Assembly (NCBI GenBank): GCA_018433085.1
Contig: JAHDRW010000008.1
Coordinates: forward strand, 62,001 to 126,000
Source of the DNA: Deltaproteobacteria bacterium
GTDB taxonomy: Bacteria > Desulfobacterota > Desulfomonilia > UBA1062
Direction: 5' to 3'
DNA: 64,000 nt
Shown here in pieces: positions 37,791 through 45,963 of this stretch. Each line of letters starts with the position of its first letter. Position 1 is the first letter of the stretch. The translations under genes and the position numbers were made by a program. Below the pieces are notes generated by a model, which saw only the letters and a list, made by a program, of their open reading frames with translations, ran no database searches and had not been told where the DNA came from.

Positions 37791-39293
37791 ATGATCAAAA
37801 CGGATGTTGTCATCATCGGAGGCGGCGCTACCGGCTGCGGCATCGCGCGGGACCTCGCCCTGCGGGGCGTCCATCACTACCTGGTGGAAAAGGGGGACTT
37901 TGCCAACGGCGCCACGGGTGCCTGTCACGGACTGCTGCACAGCGGCGCCCGTTACGCGGTCACCGATCCCGAGGCGGCACGGGAGTGCATCAGCGAAAAC
38001 GCGATCCTGCGCAGGATCGCGCGCAAGTGCGTCGAGACGACCGGTGGGCTCTTCGTGCGTCTGCCCGGAGACTCCAAGCGCTACCGCGACACATTCCTGA
38101 ACAACTGCGAAGAGGCCGGGATCTCGACCGAGGTGCTCTCGGCGTCGCGGGCAATCGACCTGGTGCCCGAGCTCAATCCGTCCATCGAAGAGGCCGTGGT
38201 GGTCCCGGACTGCTCCATCGACCCGTTCCGGCTGTGCATGCTCAACGCCTTTACCTCCCGCCACAAGGGAGGCGGGATCCTGATCCATCACAAGGTGATC
38301 GACATCGTCAAGGAGCGGGGCAGGTGCACGGGCGTCAAGGTCCTGGACCGGTTCACCTCCCAGATCAAGGAGATCCGGGCAAAGATCGTCATCAACGCCG
38401 CCGGCGCATGGGGTGACACCCTCGCCCGGATGGGCGGGAGCGACGCCCCCATGACCCTGTCCAAGGGGAGCCTCATCATCTCGAACCACCGGCTCACCAA
38501 CATGGTGATCAATCGGCTCAGGGCGCCATCGGACGGCGATATCATCGTTCCCAACGAGGCGGTCTGCCTGGCCGGCACGACCTCCATCCCGGTTGACGAC
38601 CCGGATGCCATCGAGGTCGACCCACGGGAGGTCGACCTGGTGGCCACCCAGGCGGAGCAGATGCTCCCCCGCTTCGGCACGACCCGCCTGATCAGGGCCT
38701 ATACCGGCGTGCGCCCGCTGCTGAAGGCCGAGACCTCGGACAGCCGGAGCATCTCCCGGGGCTTCCGGATCATCGACCACAAGAACGGCATGTTCAGCAT
38801 CCTGGGCGGCAAGCTGAGCACCTACCGGCTCATGGCGGAAAAGACCGTGGACGCGGTGGTGAAGGAGTTCGGTATCAAAGCCCACTGCAAGACCGCGGAC
38901 ATCCCCTTGGACGGGCAGGACGAGCTGAGCGGGTACCCCCTGTCAAAAAGGCTCAAGAGCATCGACAACATCGTCTGCGAGTGCGAGCTCGTGGACAGGG
39001 CCCAGGTGGAGAACGCCATCAACAGCTTGGGCATACAGTATATCGGGGATATCCAGCACCGTACCCGGCTCGGCATGGGCCCGTGTCAGGGCGGCTTCTG
39101 CACCTACCGGGCCCTGGGCATCATGCAGGAGACCGGAAGGCTCACCCCCGACGAGTCCATCGAGATTCTGAAACAATTTCTCCAGCGGCGGTTCCGGGGA
39201 ATCAGGCCCGCGCTGTGGGGGGACCAGCTCAGGGAAGAGCAGCTCGTGGAGAGCATCTACCTGGGCATCCTGAACATGGGGCAGCAGGCGTGA
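37791..39293 (+). CDS. glpA: Anaerobic glycerol-3-phosphate dehydrogenase, subunit A
   Basis: The 500-residue protein begins with the FAD-binding VVIIGGGATGCGIARDLALR and continues with the GlpA/GlpD block FANGATGACHGLLHSGARY. Near the C-terminus the BFD-like [2Fe-2S] domain is visible: CECELVDRAQVENAI, then RLGMGPCQGGFCTYR (about 390-460). It oxidises glycerol-3-phosphate to dihydroxyacetone phosphate at the membrane. The start at 37791 (MIKTDVV) follows GAGGAA; upstream in-frame starts would place extra residues before the Rossmann fold. It overlaps glpB by four bases. Confidence 0.95.
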   Translation: MIKTDVVIIGGGATGCGIARDLALRGVHHYLVEKGDFANGATGACHGLLHSGARYAVTDPEAARECISENAILRRIARKCVETTGGLFVRLPGDSKRYRDTFLNNCEEAGISTEVLSASRAIDLVPELNPSIEEAVVVPDCSIDPFRLCMLNAFTSRHKGGGILIHHKVIDIVKERGRCTGVKVLDRFTSQIKEIRAKIVINAAGAWGDTLARMGGSDAPMTLSKGSLIISNHRLTNMVINRLRAPSDGDIIVPNEAVCLAGTTSIPVDDPDAIEVDPREVDLVATQAEQMLPRFGTTRLIRAYTGVRPLLKAETSDSRSISRGFRIIDHKNGMFSILGGKLSTYRLMAEKTVDAVVKEFGIKAHCKTADIPLDGQDELSGYPLSKRLKSIDNIVCECELVDRAQVENAINSLGIQYIGDIQHRTRLGMGPCQGGFCTYRALGIMQETGRLTPDESIEILKQFLQRRFRGIRPALWGDQLREEQLVESIYLGILNMGQQA

Positions 39294-40486
39294 GCGCATA
39301 CGAATACGATGCAGTGGTGATCGGCGGCGGGGTCTCGGGGATCATGGCCTCCCTGACGCTTGCCTCCGGGGGGTTCAAAACCGCGCTGATTTCCCGGGGC
39401 GATCCGGTGTGCTGCCTCTCCACCGGATGCATCGACGTGTTCTCCCACAGCGATGAGCCCCTGGGGGGTATCAGGGCGCTTCTGCCGGATCACCCCTATT
39501 CTCTGGTAGGCGAGAAGGGGATCGTGGATGCACTCTGCTTCTTTTTGGAGATCATGGACGAGGCCGGGCTCCCCTACGAGGGAGACCCCGGGAGGAACCG
39601 GAAGATCCTCACCCCCATCGGAAGCACCAAGAACACCTGCCTCGTGCCCCAGACCATGGCTCACGCCGACATGTCCCCGGGCGAGTATCTTCACGTGATC
39701 TCGTTTCAGGGCATCAAGGATTTCTTCCCGAGCTACATCACCTCCCGGCACCGGAATTCGACATACTCCGTGTATGACGCCGGGGTGCCCACCACGCTCG
39801 GCATTGCCGCGCGCTTCGACGATGCATCGTTTCTCGATGCATTCATCACCTGGCTGCGCGGCCTGGAGATCCCCCACGACCGGGTGGCCCTTCCAGCGGT
39901 GCTGGGCACGATCGATCCCGCATCGGTCATGGAGAAGATCTCACAGGCAATCGGCAGGAAGATATTCGAGATCCCCACGCTGCCGCCCTCGATCCCCGGC
40001 CTGAGGCTCTTCCGCGCTATGAAGCGCGTGATGCAGAAACGGGGGATCCACCTCTACTGGGGCAAGGATGTCACCAGCGTGGAGCGCCAGGGCCGTACCG
40101 TCGAGGCCGTGACCCTCGCCACCACGGGCAGGGCCAAACGGGTCCAGGGAAGGGTCTTCGTGCTGGCCACCGGGTCTTTCGTGAGCGGGGGGCTCTTCGC
40201 GGGCAGGGAGTCCGTACGGGAGAGCGTGTTCGATCTGCCGGTGACCGTGCCGGGCGAGCGAAAGGACTGGTTCAACACCGACTTCTTCTCCGGAGGCCAC
40301 GGCATCGAGCGTGCCGGCGTGCGGGTGGACAGGGCCTTCAGACCGGTCGAGTCAATGATCGACAACCTCTTTGCATGCGGGAGCATCCTGGCCGAGTGCG
40401 AGATCATGAGCCTCCAATGCGGCCATGGACTCGCCATCGCAACCGGAGTGGCCGCGGCGAAAAGCTGCGCGCAGGAGCTCTCATGA
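39290..40486 (+). CDS. glpB: Anaerobic glycerol-3-phosphate dehydrogenase, subunit B
   Basis: The 398-residue FAD-dependent subunit has AVVIGGGVSGIMASLTLAS at the N-terminus and a C-terminal FACGSILAECEIMSLQCGHGLAIATG block typical of GlpB. The start is GTG at 39290, inside the glpA stop (GTGA), and the product then begins SAYEYDAVV. GlpB couples the GlpA flavin to the iron-sulfur subunit GlpC. Length is close to the family norm of about 420. Confidence 0.93.
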   Translation: MSAYEYDAVVIGGGVSGIMASLTLASGGFKTALISRGDPVCCLSTGCIDVFSHSDEPLGGIRALLPDHPYSLVGEKGIVDALCFFLEIMDEAGLPYEGDPGRNRKILTPIGSTKNTCLVPQTMAHADMSPGEYLHVISFQGIKDFFPSYITSRHRNSTYSVYDAGVPTTLGIAARFDDASFLDAFITWLRGLEIPHDRVALPAVLGTIDPASVMEKISQAIGRKIFEIPTLPPSIPGLRLFRAMKRVMQKRGIHLYWGKDVTSVERQGRTVEAVTLATTGRAKRVQGRVFVLATGSFVSGGLFAGRESVRESVFDLPVTVPGERKDWFNTDFFSGGHGIERAGVRVDRAFRPVESMIDNLFACGSILAECEIMSLQCGHGLAIATGVAAAKSCAQELS

Positions 40487-41703
40487 CGACCTTTGAACAC
40501 TGCGTGCGATGCACCCTGTGCGTCGAGAACTGCCCGGTGTTCAAGGTGAACCCGGCGTTTCCGGGCCCCAAACAGGCCGGCCCCGACGCCCAGCGGTTTC
40601 GTCTGGACGGCGAGCGCTCCGTGGACGACTGGGTGAAACTCTGCTGCCAGTGCCAGCGCTGCCAGGTTGCGTGCCCCTACGGGGTGAACGTCTCCGAGAT
40701 CATCCTGAAGGCCCAGCTCAAATACAGCCATGAGCATATGAGTCCCTTTACGGCCCACCTCTTCGCCAACACCTATCACCTGGGAAAACTGGCGTCGCTT
40801 GTCGCGCCCGTCACCAACGCGGTGACCTCGTCGGGCGCGGCGAGGAAGGTCATGGGCGTCCTTGGCCTCGCCACCAATCTCCCCATGCCCGAGTACCGGT
40901 TCCTCACCCTGAACAGGGGAAGGCGGCGAAAGGGCAAAAGGAGATCCAGCCGGAAGGTGGTTTTTTTCCACGGGTGCTACCTGGGCTTCAACCGCCCCGA
41001 TATCGGGAGGGGTATCCGGGACCTGCTGGCCGGCCTCGGGTGCAGGGTGGTCATTCCCAAGCAGACCTGCTGCGGGCTGCCCGCCCTGGGCAACGGCGAC
41101 CTGGAGATCGCGAAAAAGTTCGCCCGGAAGAACGCCCGGGTGCTGGTGGATTACATCGACCGGGGCTACCAGGTGGTATACGCCTGCACCTCCTGCGGGC
41201 TCACCCTGGCGCACGACTACCCGGAGGTGCTGGAGCTGCCCGAAGGCAGAAAGATCGCGGAGAACACCTACAACGTGCACGAGGTGATCCTCGACCTGCT
41301 GGAGAATGACGCCGCGGACGTGGAATTCGGCGAGGTGAACCGGAATATCGCCTACCACATCCCCTGCCACCTGAAGGCACTGGGGATCGGATATCCCGCC
41401 GCAGGCGTCCTCGAGAAGATACCGGGGCTCAAGACCACGGTCCTCGACGACAACTGCTGCGGGCTCGCGGGCAGCTACGGGTTCAAGAAGAAAAACCAGC
41501 AGACCGCGGAGAAACTCGGGGTAGCGGCGGCCTCCGCCATAAAGGCACTGGAGCCGGACGCCCTGATCAGCGACTGCGGGGCGTGCAGGATGCAGCTCGG
41601 TCATTACACGGGGCTGCCTGCCCTGGATCCCTCAGAGATAATCATCGCATCGCTGGAAAAAGGCGCTTCAAAGAAATCGAAAGGAAAAAGGAGAATACCG
41701 TGA
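40483..41703 (+). CDS. glpC: Anaerobic glycerol-3-phosphate dehydrogenase, subunit C
   Basis: The 406-residue protein has two N-terminal ferredoxin-type clusters (CVRCTLCVENCPVF, residues 7-20, and CCQCQRCQVACPYG, about 55-68). Two CCG domains follow, with CCGLPALGNGDL (about 203) and CCGLAGSYGFKKK (about 326). It passes electrons from GlpAB to the quinone pool. The ATG overlaps the glpB stop (ATGA) and its own stop overlaps the transketolase start (GTGA). The C-terminus is unusually lysine-rich; the base run encoding it also supplies the next gene's ribosome site. Confidence 0.93.
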   Translation: MTTFEHCVRCTLCVENCPVFKVNPAFPGPKQAGPDAQRFRLDGERSVDDWVKLCCQCQRCQVACPYGVNVSEIILKAQLKYSHEHMSPFTAHLFANTYHLGKLASLVAPVTNAVTSSGAARKVMGVLGLATNLPMPEYRFLTLNRGRRRKGKRRSSRKVVFFHGCYLGFNRPDIGRGIRDLLAGLGCRVVIPKQTCCGLPALGNGDLEIAKKFARKNARVLVDYIDRGYQVVYACTSCGLTLAHDYPEVLELPEGRKIAENTYNVHEVILDLLENDAADVEFGEVNRNIAYHIPCHLKALGIGYPAAGVLEKIPGLKTTVLDDNCCGLAGSYGFKKKNQQTAEKLGVAAASAIKALEPDALISDCGACRMQLGHYTGLPALDPSEIIIASLEKGASKKSKGKRRIP

Positions 41704-43583
41704 TAAAAGATCTGACACCCGAGATGATCCGGGAGCTCACCGTAAAGGCCCGCAAGTCCAGGGCCGACATCGTCGCCATGACTCACCTGGCCGCCTCCGG
41801 CCATCCGGGCGGCTCCATGTCGTCCATTGATATTTTCACCCTGCTCTACCACATAATTAGTATGGACACGGATAAGGTGGTGATTTCCCACGGCCATACC
41901 TCGCCCGCCGTCTACTCCGCCCTGGCGAGGAAGGGGCTCTTTCCCCCGCTAGACGCGATCAAGGGCTTCCGCCGGGTGGGCAGCATCTTCGAGGGACACG
42001 TGGAGATCACGGTCCCGGGCGTGCCCTGGGGCACGGGCAACCTGGGCCAGGGGCTCTCCGTGGCGTGCGGATACGCTGTGGCGGCGCGCGTGAAGGGCCG
42101 GCCCATGGACTGCTTCGTGATCACGGGTGACGGTGAGCAGCAAAAGGGACAGATCAGCGAGGCCAGGAGGTTCATCACCAAGTACGGCCTCAACAATATC
42201 ACGGTCATCATCGACAACAACGATCTGCAGATCTCGGGAAGCCGAACCGACGTCATGCCCCAGAATTTCAGGGCCGAGTACGAGGCGGCGGGCTTCCGCG
42301 TGCTGGAGGCGGACGGCCACGACTTCGCCTCGTCCTACAACGCCATCAGGCAGGCTGCCGATGACCGGGAGGCCCCGTACGTGATCATCGCGCGCACCGT
42401 CATGGGAAAGGGCGTGAGCTTCATGGAGAACAAGGCCGACTTCCACGGCAGACCGCTGAACAAGACGGAGATGGAGCAGGCCCTCCCCGAGCTGGATCTC
42501 GACTGGCCCATGGCCGAGCTGGAAAGCCTGCGGAAGGAGCCCATCGATGAGGCGATCCCCAACAGGGACGTTCCCTGGCCCTTCCCCCAGGTGAATCCCG
42601 GCGTGAACCGGCTCTACGAAAAGACCGTGTTCACCGACAACCGCTCCGCCCTGGGCCGGGCTCTGCTGGAAGTGGCGCAGGCCACCCCCGGCGTTCCGTT
42701 CACGGTGTTCGACTGCGATCTGGCCGGCTCCGTGAAGACCGACGCCTTTGCCAAGGCGTTCCCTCAGAACTTCTTCCAGGCGGGCATTTCCGAGCACCAT
42801 ACCGCGGCCATGGCCGGGGCCGCCTCCACGCAGGGCGTAGTGAGCGTGTTCGCGGACTTCGGGATCTTCGGCGTGGACGAGACCTATAACCAGCAGCGGC
42901 TCAACGCCATCAACGAGTCGCACCTGAAACTCTTCTGCACCCATTTGGGCATCGACGTGGGGGAGGACGGCAAGACCCACCAGTGCATCGACTACCTGGG
43001 CCTGCTCCGCAACCTTCAAGGGCTCAAGGTGGTTATCCCCGTGGACCCCAATGAGACCGATCTCGCGGCCCGGTGGGCCCTGAGCAGCCCTGGCAACTGC
43101 ATGATCGGGGTGGGGAGATCCAAGACCCCGATCCTGACCGACCTGGACGGCAAAGAGTTTTTTGCAGGCAAAGACTTCGTCTATGGCCGGGCCCATCACC
43201 TGCGCCCCGGCACGCAGGCCACCCTGTTTTCCCTGGGCGCCATGAGCGCCGCGGCCGTCAAGACCTGGGGGCTGCTCAAGGAGGAGGGTGTCAGTGTCGA
43301 GGTGGTGGGGGTTTCGTGCCCCTTTGCCCTGGACGTCCGGGAGATACGGGAGGCGTCCGCACGGGGGCCGGTGTTCGTGATCGAGGATCATCTCACCATA
43401 TCAGGGCTCGCGGCCCAGATCGCCTTTACCGCGGCCACGGCAGCCGTTGCCCTTGATCTGGTCCCCATGGGGGTGCGGGGATTCCCGCCATCCGGCCCTT
43501 CTCTTTCGTGCTTCCAGTGCTTCGATCTTCACCCCGAAGGTCTGGCAAGCGTTATTTCTCTGAAACTAAAGGAGATGCTATGA
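41700..43583 (+). CDS. tkt: Transketolase
   Basis: The 627-residue single-chain enzyme has the thiamine-diphosphate motif GDGEQQKGQISEA...NN (about 140-170), the N-terminal LAASGHPGGSMSS and the pyrimidine-binding domain with QAGISEHHTAAMAGAAS. The start is GTG at 41700, preceded by AAAAGGAGAA and overlapping glpC (GTGA). It is therefore translationally coupled to the glycerol-3-phosphate operon and could feed glycerol-derived triose phosphate into pentose phosphates. The C-terminal domain and overall length fit the family. The stop overlaps the next small gene (ATGA). Confidence 0.94.
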   Translation: MIKDLTPEMIRELTVKARKSRADIVAMTHLAASGHPGGSMSSIDIFTLLYHIISMDTDKVVISHGHTSPAVYSALARKGLFPPLDAIKGFRRVGSIFEGHVEITVPGVPWGTGNLGQGLSVACGYAVAARVKGRPMDCFVITGDGEQQKGQISEARRFITKYGLNNITVIIDNNDLQISGSRTDVMPQNFRAEYEAAGFRVLEADGHDFASSYNAIRQAADDREAPYVIIARTVMGKGVSFMENKADFHGRPLNKTEMEQALPELDLDWPMAELESLRKEPIDEAIPNRDVPWPFPQVNPGVNRLYEKTVFTDNRSALGRALLEVAQATPGVPFTVFDCDLAGSVKTDAFAKAFPQNFFQAGISEHHTAAMAGAASTQGVVSVFADFGIFGVDETYNQQRLNAINESHLKLFCTHLGIDVGEDGKTHQCIDYLGLLRNLQGLKVVIPVDPNETDLAARWALSSPGNCMIGVGRSKTPILTDLDGKEFFAGKDFVYGRAHHLRPGTQATLFSLGAMSAAAVKTWGLLKEEGVSVEVVGVSCPFALDVREIREASARGPVFVIEDHLTISGLAAQIAFTAATAAVALDLVPMGVRGFPPSGPSLSCFQCFDLHPEGLASVISLKLKEML

Positions 43584-43906
43584 AAAAAGCATTCGTGACC
43601 ATGGCCCTTGTCCTGTCCCTGTTCGTTCTTCCCGGCACGTCCAACGCCCAGTCGTCGCTGGAGGTGGTGCTCTGGGATTCCCTGCTGGGAGCTGGGATCG
43701 GCGCGCTGGTAGGGGCGGCGACACTTGCGTTCATGGACCACCCCGGGGATCACCTTGAGCGCGTCGCGCAGGGGGCGAGCGTCGGACTCATTGGCGGCAT
43801 CGCCTTCGGCTTCTACGAGATATCGCCCGTGTTCTACTCATCCGTGGATCCGGCGGGGAACAGGGAGCGGGTTTATGGTCTCCGGGTAGCGGTGCCGCTG
43901 AAATAG
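43580..43906 (+). CDS. Small exported glycine-rich membrane protein
   Basis: The 108-residue product has a signal peptide (MKKAFVTMALVLSLFVLPGTSNAQ). Two hydrophobic glycine-rich segments follow, GAGIGALVGAATLAF and ASVGLIGGIAFGFYE, resembling glycine-zipper membrane helices. The start at 43580 overlaps the tkt stop (ATGA) and has GGAGATG upstream. It shares its general plan, but little direct identity, with the protein at 44262-44579. No function is recognisable. Confidence 0.7.
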   Translation: MKKAFVTMALVLSLFVLPGTSNAQSSLEVVLWDSLLGAGIGALVGAATLAFMDHPGDHLERVAQGASVGLIGGIAFGFYEISPVFYSSVDPAGNRERVYGLRVAVPLK

Positions 43907-43916
43907 CGGCCGAACA

Positions 43917-43944
43917 ACATCTCCGGGGCAAGCCCCGGAGATGT
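43917..43944. terminator. Strong hairpin after the glp-tkt operon
   Basis: A perfect 12-bp stem (43917-43928 with 43933-43944, ACATCTCCGGGG arm) closes a CAAG loop ten bases after the stop of the small membrane gene. No T-run follows, so it may act as an RNA-stabilising 3' hairpin or a weak terminator. The rest of 43945-44261 shows no gene. Confidence 0.55.
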
Positions 43945-44261
43945 GCTGAACGAAACTGTGGGCGGGAAAGGATTTGTCCTTTTCACCCTTTGATGCCTGC
44001 CCGGATTCCGCTCATGGTGGATTCTCCCCCGTGAGGACAACGAGCGGTGCAGGATTTCAGAATCCGCCGTCTCGATCGGAGGCGGGCCGGTCATTCACCG
44101 CCCCGCGGTGAGAAGGCACCGTCATCCGTGAAGTTGAGCGGAGAAAAACCAGACCTCCGGAGCTTTCGAGCGTAAGGAGGGCATATCGATCCCTTGAACA
44201 ACCTCGCCTGAAGAAACTTCATCGAAAGGGACTTTCGCCTGTTAAGGCCAGGAGGCTTGAG

Positions 44262-44579
44262 ATGAAGAAGGTCATTGTTTCGCTCTGTATCATGCTCGCC
44301 CTGATCGGTTATCCCTGCGCGTCGTTTGCCGGGCACTCAAAGGCGGGTGCGTTGGTGACGACATCCCTCTTGGGCGCCAGTATGGGTATCCTGGTAGGCG
44401 CCATGGTGGCCGCCTTCGCCAGCAGCTCCGACGCCGGACCGATACTCATCGGTGCGGGGGTGGGCCTGGGCCTGGGATTCCTCCTGGCCCTCTTCACCCC
44501 GGCGGAGGAGGACCAGGCCCAGGTTGCACCCGGGCAGCCCGGCGTACCGCCTGAAGACTTCAAGACCGCTTCCCCCTGA
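44262..44579 (+). CDS. Small exported glycine-zipper-like protein
   Basis: The 105-residue product starts with a signal peptide (MKKVIVSLCIMLALIGYPCASFAG). Two glycine-rich hydrophobic segments follow (LLGASMGILVGAMVAAF and ILIGAGVGLGLGFLLALF), then a proline/glutamine-rich tail. The layout matches the small protein 355 bases upstream, suggesting related envelope roles. A CAGGAGG site lies upstream. It may be transcribed from the glp-tkt operon or independently. Confidence 0.65.
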   Translation: MKKVIVSLCIMLALIGYPCASFAGHSKAGALVTTSLLGASMGILVGAMVAAFASSSDAGPILIGAGVGLGLGFLLALFTPAEEDQAQVAPGQPGVPPEDFKTASP

Positions 44580-44682
44580 TCAGGGCAGGAAGACTGCCGG
44601 GTACGCTCCTCCGTCCGGACCACCTCCGGCCTGAAGCGCGTTCCGGTCCGCCCTCTCCTGCTGCAAGGGCCGCGAGCCCTTC

Positions 44683-45822
44683 TCAGCACCCGAGCCTTTT
44701 GTCCAGCTGGATGGTCTTGGTCAGGGCGTTGATCTCGTGGTGCCGTTTGAACGCCAGATCGATGAGGGCGGTGATGAGATCGGTATAAGGAATACCGCTC
44801 GCCTCCCAGAGCTTGGGATACATGGAGATGCTCGTGAAACCCGGGATGGTGTTGATCTCGTTCACGAAGTACTCGCCCTGCGAGACGAGAAAGTCCACCC
44901 GGGCCATGCCGCTCCCCCCGATGGCCGCATAGGCGTCCACCGCGGCGAACCGGATGTCCTCGGTGAGGGGCTTGCCGAGCCCGGCAGGGATGATGAGCTC
45001 GGATGAGCCGTCCACGTACTTGGCGTCGAAGTCGTAGAACTCCCTGCACGGAACGACCTGTCCCGGAACGGACGCCCTGGGCTCGTTGTTCCCCAGGACC
45101 GCCACCTCTATTTCAAGGGGATTTTCCACCGCCTCTTCCACGATGACCTTGGTGCTGTAGCTCAAGGCGAGGTCTATGCCCCGGATCATCTCGTCCACGG
45201 AGTGAGCCTTGGTGATCCCGATGCTCGAGCCCATGGTGGCAGGTTTCACGAACAGGGGAAATTTCAGCGTCTCGGAGATCTCTTTGAGGACCTCTGCCTT
45301 GTCGGTAGCCCACATCCACGCGGTCATGCTCGCGCCCTTGACCACGGGCAGGCCCCGCTGGGCCAGCACCCGTTTGGTCATATCCTTGTCCATGGCAATG
45401 GCGCTGGACATGACGTCGCACCCCACATAGGGTATGCCGGAGAGCTCCAGAAGCCCCTGCATGGTGCCGTCCTCGCCCCGGGGGCCGTGCAGAACCGGGA
45501 AAACGACATCGACCTCGGTGAGCCCGCCCGACTCCAGCGACAGAAAACCCCTGCGTTGGGCATCGGTGGAGGGGATCACCCGCTCGACATCATGGAGCTC
45601 TCCGGTCTCCAGGAGATCGAAGGCCCCCGCTCCCAGATGCCAGCTCCCGCTCTTGTCGATCGCCACCGGAACCGGATCGAACCGTTCCTCATCGATGCTG
45701 CGGGTCACCGACCGCGCAGACACCACCGACACGTCGTGCTCGGCGGACACCCCGCCGAACAGAATGGCCACGGTCTGTTTCTCGGATTTCAATTTCTTCC
45801 ACCTTTCTTGTCTTCGTGTCAT
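44683..45822 (-). CDS. ddl: D-alanine--D-alanine ligase
   Basis: The 379-residue ATP-grasp ligase shows VAILFGGVSAEHDVSVVSA at the N-terminus, FPVLHGPRGEDGTMQGLLEL (about 110-130), the ATP-binding PLFVKPATMGSSIGITKA and the C-terminal FLVSQGEYFVNEINTIPGF. It makes the D-Ala-D-Ala dipeptide of peptidoglycan. The ATG at 45822 overlaps the stop of a phosphoesterase fragment. An alternative TTG start at 45792 has a better-spaced AGGTGG site and gives the more usual N-terminus. Confidence 0.95.
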   Translation of the reverse strand: MTRRQERWKKLKSEKQTVAILFGGVSAEHDVSVVSARSVTRSIDEERFDPVPVAIDKSGSWHLGAGAFDLLETGELHDVERVIPSTDAQRRGFLSLESGGLTEVDVVFPVLHGPRGEDGTMQGLLELSGIPYVGCDVMSSAIAMDKDMTKRVLAQRGLPVVKGASMTAWMWATDKAEVLKEISETLKFPLFVKPATMGSSIGITKAHSVDEMIRGIDLALSYSTKVIVEEAVENPLEIEVAVLGNNEPRASVPGQVVPCREFYDFDAKYVDGSSELIIPAGLGKPLTEDIRFAAVDAYAAIGGSGMARVDFLVSQGEYFVNEINTIPGFTSISMYPKLWEASGIPYTDLITALIDLAFKRHHEINALTKTIQLDKRLGC

Positions 45823-45941
45823 AGAGCGCGCAGGTCCCCTGCATGGATGAGAAAACCGCAGCCACGCTCCTTTATGATCGCCACGGCCTGCTCCATCGCA
45901 GGGATATCGTCGTGGGAATCCGATACGATACCGACCTTCAC
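45819..45941 (-). pseudogene. N-terminal fragment of a YfcE/MJ0936-type metallophosphoesterase
   Basis: A GTG start at 45941 opens a 40-residue frame beginning VKVGIVSDSHDD and ending IHAGDLRAL before TGA at 45821-45819. The D-x-H and GD metal-binding motifs are the first two of the MJ0936/YfcE phosphoesterase family. The remaining motifs (GNxD, GHT, GSv, about 120 residues) are absent because ddl begins immediately, with an ATGA overlap. It is most likely a deletion remnant whose 5' end now couples apgM and ddl translation. A retained leader peptide is an alternative. Confidence 0.65.
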
Positions 45942-45963
45942 CTTTCTTCAGCTCCCCCTCTTT

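Noticed and set aside
36409-38885. Minus-strand frames opposite the phosphatase and glpA
   Set aside because: Low-complexity antisense translations. Both plus-strand genes carry intact catalytic motifs.
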